DNA of 29,347 nt from positions 1-29,347 of the forward strand of contig DAOWHJ010000047.1 of assembly GCA_030641485.1 (NCBI GenBank). Reading direction: 5' to 3'. The notes under the pieces are model-generated. The model saw only the letters and a list, made by a program, of their open reading frames with translations. It made no database searches and had not been told where the DNA came from. Source of the DNA: Pseudomonadota bacterium. Its GTDB lineage: Bacteria > Desulfobacterota > Anaeroferrophillalia > Anaeroferrophillales > Tharpellaceae. Shown here in pieces: positions 24,445 through 29,347 of the stretch; position 1 is the first letter of the stretch; each line of letters starts with the position of its first letter. The position numbers and the translations under genes are program-made.

Positions 24445-24747
24445 ATGATGAAAGTCTCAAATGATAATGGCCATATTAATATTGCTTTAGAAGGTGATCT
24501 CACCAGTGAAAACCTGAATGACTTCAGAGCCATAGTTCAGGACGAGATTGAAGCTGGCAGCAGATCGTTCAATATCGATTTCAGTAGTGCAGCAGTTATC
24601 GATTCGATGGGTATAGGTTGCTTGGTGGCGACCTATAACTCACTGAAACAACAGGAGGGGACGATCCAACTGAGCAATGTCCCGGAAAATCTTAAGGATG
24701 TTTTTCAGGTTATGCGTCTGGATCGAATCCTCTCAATCGTCTCGTAG
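24445..24747 (+). CDS. STAS-domain protein (anti-sigma-factor-antagonist-like)
   Basis: This 100-residue single STAS domain has the strand INIALEGDLTSENLNDFR and the switch loop VIDSMGIGCLV, whose Ser54 matches the phosphorylated serine of SpoIIAA/RsbV proteins. The end, NVPENLKDVFQVMRLDRIL, fits the last helices. Such proteins work in partner-switching cascades with a kinase (RsbW/SpoIIAB-like) and a PP2C phosphatase, neither of which is in view. It sits between the receptor and cheA, 40 bases before cheA, so it is probably part of the chemosensory operon. GGAG lies 5 bases before the first of two adjacent ATGs; the second (24448) is also possible. Confidence 0.9.
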   Translation: MMKVSNDNGHINIALEGDLTSENLNDFRAIVQDEIEAGSRSFNIDFSSAAVIDSMGIGCLVATYNSLKQQEGTIQLSNVPENLKDVFQVMRLDRILSIVS

Positions 24748-24787
24748 ATAATACCATCAAAATTTTGTGCTACAAGTGAGGTAAACC

Positions 24788-27700
24788 ATGTCCATGTCAT
24801 CTTTTATTGACGACGAAACCCTACAAGAATATATCAGCGAGAGCCTTGAACACCTGGCCGACATTGAACAGGACCTATTGGCAATTGAAGAGGGGGGGGC
24901 TGACATTGACGAGGAGGTCGTCAATCGGGTTTTTCGGGCCGCACACTCTCTCAAGGGTGGTGCCGGATTCCTCGCTCTTGATACGATCAAAGAACTTGCT
25001 CACAAAATTGAGAATGTTCTCGACATGATGCGCAATCGGGAGATTGTTCCAAACCCCGAAATCATCAATATCCTCTTAAATTCATTCGACCAACTCCGTG
25101 ATTTAATCAACAATTCAGACACCAGTAACGAAGTCAATATTGACGAGTTCGTTACCGCCCTAGTGGGCCTGACTACAGCCCATTTAGAACCCGCAGCTCA
25201 AGAGAGTGTCTCGAACATGGTTCCGATCACGCGCAGTGATGGCGGTGTTGTCTTTGAAGTACCTCAGATCGACCTTGACTTGGCTCAGAAAAAAGCTCAA
25301 ACCCTCTATCTTCTGGAGTATGACCTCATCCATGACGTCTACCAGCATGGGAAAACGCCAATGGAGGTCATCAAGAATGTCATGGATCTTGGCACCATCA
25401 TTGAAACTTTAATTGACATTGATAAAGTCGGAACATTAGAAGACGCACCGATCAATTCGATCCCATTCTACATGCTTATAAGAACGATCATTGAGCCTAT
25501 TGTCGCCCCAAATTTCTTTGATCTTCCCGAAGGGCAGGTTCACCGCATTGACAGTAACGGCAAACAGATTGAAAGCGCCAGCCCGACACCCGAACCGGAA
25601 GTCCAGGTAGCTCCCACACCCCAGGCAACCCCAGAACCGGTTGCCGCTGACAAACCGGCAACCCCCAAAGCACCTCCGGCAGCAAGCACCCCACCACCCG
25701 TGAGCAAAAAGTCTGCACCTGCAAAAAACAAAGCAGATGCGGATAATGTCAAAAAAAGTGATTTACCGACCTCTTTAAGGGTAAATGTTGACCTGCTGGA
25801 AAATCTCATGACTTTAGCCGGGGAGATGGTTCTTTCACGTAACCAACTCATGCAGGCAGTCAGCGAGTTCGACCAGCACAGCATTAAACTTGCCGGACAA
25901 AGAATTGACCTGGTAACCTCGGAACTCCAGGAAGCGATCATGATGACCCGCATGCAGCCAATCGGCTCGGTCTTCAACAAGTTTCCCCGAATTGTCCGCG
26001 ACATGTCGCAGCAACTAAACAAAGATATCAACCTGGTCATCACCGGTAAAGATGTTGAGCTCGATAAAACTATTGTCGAGGGACTCAATGACCCTCTAAC
26101 CCACCTGATCAGAAACTCAGCCGATCACGGCATTGAGTTACCTGAGACCAGGGTGGCCGCGGACAAACCTCGAGCCGGGCGCATTGACCTTAAAGCCTAT
26201 CATGAAGCCGGCCAGGTTAATATTGAGATAACTGATGACGGTGGCGGTCTTGATGCTGAGAGAATTGCTGACAAAGCCCTAGAAAAAGGCATGATCTCGG
26301 CCGACCAACATGCAACAATGTCGCGCAAAGAAAAGATGGCCCTGATCCTCTTACCAAGTCTCTCAACCGCTGAAAAAGTTACTGATGTCTCTGGCCGGGG
26401 AGTCGGTATGGATGTGGTTAAATCTAACATCGACCAACTTGGCGGCCAAATAGAAATTAGCTCTGAGACCGGCAAAGGCACTACAATCAGAATCAAGCTA
26501 CCCCTGACCTTGGCAATCATCCCCAGCCTCTTGGTCAGTATCGGCAATGAACGTTTTGCTCTACCCCAGGTCAATGTCAGCGAACTGGTGCGAGTTGGCG
26601 CGGCTCAAATCAAAGATAGAATTGAACGGGTTGGTGATTCAGAGGTGATGCCGCTGCGCGGCGAACTCATCCCCCTGATCCGACTAAGCACTGCTTTAGG
26701 CATCAAAAAAACTGTTATTGATCCCGAAAGCGGCGAGAAGATCGATGACCGCCGAGAACTGATCGCTGACCGGCGCTCTCCCGAAACAGATGCTGATAAA
26801 TCATTAAGCGCAGATCTTGAGGCTGAATCAAACGAGCAGAAACGCTCGGGTGAAGAGCGTCGTTACAAAGCCAGTAGCGACCTTAATATTGTTGTCGTAT
26901 CTGCCGGATTATTTAAATATGGACTCGTGGTTGACGACCTCCACGACTCAATTGAAATTGTGGTTAAACCACTTGGCCGCCACCTCAAACAGCTCTCGAA
27001 CTATGCCGGGGCTACAATTATGGGTGATGGTCGGGTCGCCCTGATTCTTGATGTTGGTGGCGTTGCCAAACTTGCAAACCTGAGTTCTATGGCTGGCAGC
27101 AAGCGAGCTCAGGACCTGCTTGATGCCAGTGACGGAAGCAAAACTAAAGATCACCAGGCTCTATTGCTCTTTAACAACGGTCCCAAAGAGCCCTGTGCCG
27201 TGCCTTTGGACATTGTCGAACGGGTCGAACAGGTCAACTTTGAGGACATTGAAACAAAAAGTGGTCAAAAGGTTATTAAATATCGCGATGGCAGTTTACC
27301 GCTATTTTCCTTAGCTGATGTCGCCGACACTACGGAGCTGAACAAAGATCAAGAATTGATAGTAATTGTCTTCACCGTCGCTGACCGAGAAATTGGCCTT
27401 ATGGCATCAGAGCCAGTTGACACTCTTGAAATTAAATCGGTTATCGATCACGACACCTTAAAAGGTACTGGAATTATGGGCTCAGCTATCATTAAGGATG
27501 AGACCACCTTGATAATTGACATCCATGAGATTGTTGAAACCCTGAAACCTGACTGGTTTAAACGCCGGCGACAGCAAAAGGACCGCAAGAAAGAGGCGCA
27601 ACGTCAGGCCGCCACCGAGGGAACCACCTACGTCCCCCCGTCAATTAAGAAGATCCTTTTGGTTGAAGATTCAGATTTCTTTCGGGCCCAGCTCAAGAAG

Positions 27701-28009
27701 TACATTGATGACGATGAGCGTCAGTGCATTCAAGCTGAGGATGGTCTGATAGCCTGGAACTGGCTGCAGGAACACCCAGATGAGCTCTCTCTGATTATCA
27801 CTGATATCGAGATGCCCAACATGAATGGTTTTGAGCTCTGCCAAAACATCAGAAATGACCACCGCTTTGACCATATAAAAATTATCGCTGTAACCTCACT
27901 CGCAGCTGACGAACATATTGCTAAAGGCAAAAGTGTCGGCATCGATGATTATCAGATCAAACTTGACAAAGAGAAACTTCTGGCCAGTATTGATAAAAAT
28001 ATTAATTAA
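24788..28009 (+). CDS. cheA: Hybrid chemotaxis histidine kinase CheA with extra CheW-like domain and C-terminal receiver
   Basis: The protein has 1073 residues. The Hpt domain (1-130) has phosphorylatable H53 in RAAHSLKGGAGF. A P2-like domain spans about 163-250. A Pro/Ala linker follows at 265-325. The dimerisation domain is about 328-390. The ATP-binding domain is about 430-575 (N-box HLIRNSADHG, DDGGG, GRGVGMDVV). A first CheW-like domain at about 577-765 carries a charged insertion (about 645-695, with DRREL and ERRYK). A second CheW-like region lies at about 788-920. The receiver at about 953-1073 has acidic pocket E960/D961, phospho-acceptor D1006 in ITDIEMPNMNG and K1058. GAGG lies 6 bases before ATG. 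CheA phosphorylates CheB and CheY-type receivers in response to receptors. The fused receiver may be an internal phosphate sink or output. Confidence 0.94.
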   Translation: MSMSSFIDDETLQEYISESLEHLADIEQDLLAIEEGGADIDEEVVNRVFRAAHSLKGGAGFLALDTIKELAHKIENVLDMMRNREIVPNPEIINILLNSFDQLRDLINNSDTSNEVNIDEFVTALVGLTTAHLEPAAQESVSNMVPITRSDGGVVFEVPQIDLDLAQKKAQTLYLLEYDLIHDVYQHGKTPMEVIKNVMDLGTIIETLIDIDKVGTLEDAPINSIPFYMLIRTIIEPIVAPNFFDLPEGQVHRIDSNGKQIESASPTPEPEVQVAPTPQATPEPVAADKPATPKAPPAASTPPPVSKKSAPAKNKADADNVKKSDLPTSLRVNVDLLENLMTLAGEMVLSRNQLMQAVSEFDQHSIKLAGQRIDLVTSELQEAIMMTRMQPIGSVFNKFPRIVRDMSQQLNKDINLVITGKDVELDKTIVEGLNDPLTHLIRNSADHGIELPETRVAADKPRAGRIDLKAYHEAGQVNIEITDDGGGLDAERIADKALEKGMISADQHATMSRKEKMALILLPSLSTAEKVTDVSGRGVGMDVVKSNIDQLGGQIEISSETGKGTTIRIKLPLTLAIIPSLLVSIGNERFALPQVNVSELVRVGAAQIKDRIERVGDSEVMPLRGELIPLIRLSTALGIKKTVIDPESGEKIDDRRELIADRRSPETDADKSLSADLEAESNEQKRSGEERRYKASSDLNIVVVSAGLFKYGLVVDDLHDSIEIVVKPLGRHLKQLSNYAGATIMGDGRVALILDVGGVAKLANLSSMAGSKRAQDLLDASDGSKTKDHQALLLFNNGPKEPCAVPLDIVERVEQVNFEDIETKSGQKVIKYRDGSLPLFSLADVADTTELNKDQELIVIVFTVADREIGLMASEPVDTLEIKSVIDHDTLKGTGIMGSAIIKDETTLIIDIHEIVETLKPDWFKRRRQQKDRKKEAQRQAATEGTTYVPPSIKKILLVEDSDFFRAQLKKYIDDDERQCIQAEDGLIAWNWLQEHPDELSLIITDIEMPNMNGFELCQNIRNDHRFDHIKIIAVTSLAADEHIAKGKSVGIDDYQIKLDKEKLLASIDKNIN

Positions 28010-28041
28010 TTCACACAAAAATTGACTGGAGAGACCAGACC

Positions 28042-28500
28042 ATGGCTGAGACCACCAAACTGCAACTTTGTTCGTTTCAACTTGCTGATGCCACCTTTGG
28101 ACTTGATACCATGCTGGTTCAGGAGATCATCAAGGTTCCTGACATCACAAAAGTTCATCTGGCACCAAAGGAGATCACCGGCATCATAAACCTGCGCGGC
28201 AAAATTGTCACGATCGTCGACTTGGCAATCAAACTTGACCTGCCAACTAAGGTCGAGTTGGCAAAACGACGAATTATCATTGTCGAATCGCAAGAAGAAC
28301 CTTTTGGTTTAATGGTCGACTTCATTAATGATGTCATCTCTATTGACACCGTAGAACTTGATGAGGCCCCGTCAAATGTACGCGTTGCTCAAACCCGTTT
28401 TATTGCCGGGGTTTTTCGCAACAACGAACAGTTAATTGCGATCCTAAATCTTGATGAGGTCATCACCCTTGCGGAACAAAACAGCGATCAGGAGGCTTAA
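28042..28500 (+). CDS. cheW: Chemotaxis adaptor protein CheW
   Basis: The protein is a single CheW domain of 152 residues: LQLCSFQLADATFGLDTMLV, then VHLAPKEITGIINLRGKIV, LPTKVELAKRRIIIVESQ and FIAGVFRNNEQLIAILNLDE. The NLRG element and following strand are the usual receptor/kinase-coupling surface. It links receptors to CheA at the membrane. The gene starts 32 bases after cheA with a GGAGAG-like site, and its last codons contain AGGAGG, which serves cheB. Confidence 0.95.
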   Translation: MAETTKLQLCSFQLADATFGLDTMLVQEIIKVPDITKVHLAPKEITGIINLRGKIVTIVDLAIKLDLPTKVELAKRRIIIVESQEEPFGLMVDFINDVISIDTVELDEAPSNVRVAQTRFIAGVFRNNEQLIAILNLDEVITLAEQNSDQEA

Positions 28501-28508
28501 ATAATAGA

Positions 28509-29347
28509 ATGTCCATAAAAGTTCTGGTTGTTGATGACACAGTACTCTACCGTAAGGTTATAGGCGACATACTTAAAGCTGAAGATGGCATTGAGGTCGT
28601 TGGTACTGCTAATAACGGCAAAATTGCAATTTCTAGAATAAACACCCTAAAGCCTGACCTACTGACCCTGGATATTGAAATGCCGGTCTGTAATGGAATT
28701 GAGGTGCTGGAGTACATCCGCGACAACAAGCTTGACACTAATGCAATTATGCTGAGCAGCCTGACCCGCAAAGGTGGGGATATGACAATGAAAGCTTTAG
28801 ATCTTGGAGCTTTTGATTTCATCCCCAAACCTGAGGGTGCGAGCATGGCTGAGAATCAAGCCTTTATCAAGCAGACCCTGATCCCCAAAATAAAAGCCTA
28901 CGCTCGCCATCACTCAATCAGAAGTGTCTTGAGCCGGCGATCAAGCTCATTCAAACCTGCCGCAACCACGGCATCTAAACCTGCAAGTACCAGAACCGCC
29001 GCACCGGTAACTGGGATAGTAACAAAAAAACGGAGCCGGCCCTCATCAATTATTGCGATTGGCATATCTACCGGCGGCCCCAATGCTCTAACCCTAATGT
29101 TGCCGATGTTAAACGCACCCATTGGAGTTCCGATCGTTGTCGTCCAACACATGCCGCCACTTTTCACAAAATCACTGGCCACAAGTCTCGATGGGAAATG
29201 TACTTTGAGTGTTAAGGAGGCCGAGGATGGTGAGGTCCTCCAAAATAACATAGTTTACATTGCACCTGGGGGCAAACAGATGAAAATCATTGCTGATGCC
29301 AGTGGTCGCGGCAAGGTTAAAATTACTGATGATGCCCCGGAAAATAA
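28509..29347 (+). CDS. cheB: Protein-glutamate methylesterase CheB (3' end outside window)
   Basis: The reading frame runs open to the window edge after 279 codons. The receiver domain (about 1-120) has VLVVDDT, phospho-acceptor D55 in TLDIEMPVCNG and the lysine in FIPKPEG. A Ser/Ala/Thr-rich linker (about 135-178) leads to the methylesterase domain with IIAIGISTGGPNAL (catalytic Ser187) and QHMPP (catalytic His214). The catalytic Asp lies beyond the edge. It removes methyl groups from (and deamidates) chemoreceptors when phosphorylated by CheA. ATG at 28509 follows the AGGAGG inside cheW at a rather long 13 bases. Confidence 0.95.
   Translation, partial: MSIKVLVVDDTVLYRKVIGDILKAEDGIEVVGTANNGKIAISRINTLKPDLLTLDIEMPVCNGIEVLEYIRDNKLDTNAIMLSSLTRKGGDMTMKALDLGAFDFIPKPEGASMAENQAFIKQTLIPKIKAYARHHSIRSVLSRRSSSFKPAATTASKPASTRTAAPVTGIVTKKRSRPSSIIAIGISTGGPNALTLMLPMLNAPIGVPIVVVQHMPPLFTKSLATSLDGKCTLSVKEAEDGEVLQNNIVYIAPGGKQMKIIADASGRGKVKITDDAPEN

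Overview
The window looks like chromosomal DNA of a motile, probably anaerobic, Gram-negative bacterium of the Desulfobacterota (old Deltaproteobacteria) type. This is inferred from a periplasmic tetraheme c-type cytochrome next to a chemoreceptor with its own CxxCH heme site, a CheA fused to a receiver domain, a flagellar rod-like protein, a second-type EF-G and a TgpA/DUF58/MoxR operon. There is no rRNA or marker gene that fixes a genus. No insertion sequence, phage gene or CRISPR array was found. Coding density is high and most genes are housekeeping or signalling genes.

Layout. 1-169: 5' end of a flavodoxin-like gene, minus strand, cut by the window edge. 434-2382: tetraheme cytochrome and heme-binding methyl-accepting chemotaxis protein, plus strand, overlapping by one base behind a good sigma70 promoter. 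2477-10321: a long minus-strand run. Read in its own direction it holds phosphomannomutase/phosphoglucomutase, a coiled-coil membrane protein, two SPOUT RNA methyltransferases (RlmB-like and TrmJ-like, overlapping), then MoxR ATPase, DUF58 protein and transmembrane transglutaminase with ATGA-type overlaps. 10632-10802: tRNA-Phe with its own promoter and terminator. 10837-11193: orphan flagellar rod-like protein. 11212-12752: ssb followed by a gene with beta-carbonic-anhydrase signatures, minus strand. 12996-14123: 3-hydroxyacyl-CoA dehydrogenase. 14192-15862: a large divergent ribokinase-fold protein. 16020-16205: rpmB. 16324-16432: a striking long inverted repeat. 16440-21775: an EF-G-like factor, a SPOR-like membrane protein and bifunctional RelA/SpoT, minus strand. 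22339-29347: a chemotaxis cluster (HBM-type receptor, STAS protein, CheA-REC hybrid kinase, CheW, CheB), plus strand, running off the window end.

How the genes fit together. The right-hand cluster is a nearly self-contained chemosensory module: receptor, kinase with extra CheW-like and receiver domains, adaptor and methylesterase. CheR and a free-standing CheY are not visible and may lie beyond the edge. The heme receptor at the left could feed the same or another Che pathway with a redox or ligand signal, possibly relayed by the tetraheme cytochrome encoded just before it. The fusA-like/SPOR/spoT group joins translation and the stringent response. The MoxR/DUF58/TgpA group is a conserved envelope-associated module of poorly known function.

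The least explained items are the beta-carbonic-anhydrase-like protein with a shifted zinc-ligand motif, the 556-residue kinase-like protein, the inverted repeat after spoT, the heptamer repeat that sits where the spoT ribosome binding site should be, and the repeat-rich leader of the HBM receptor gene.
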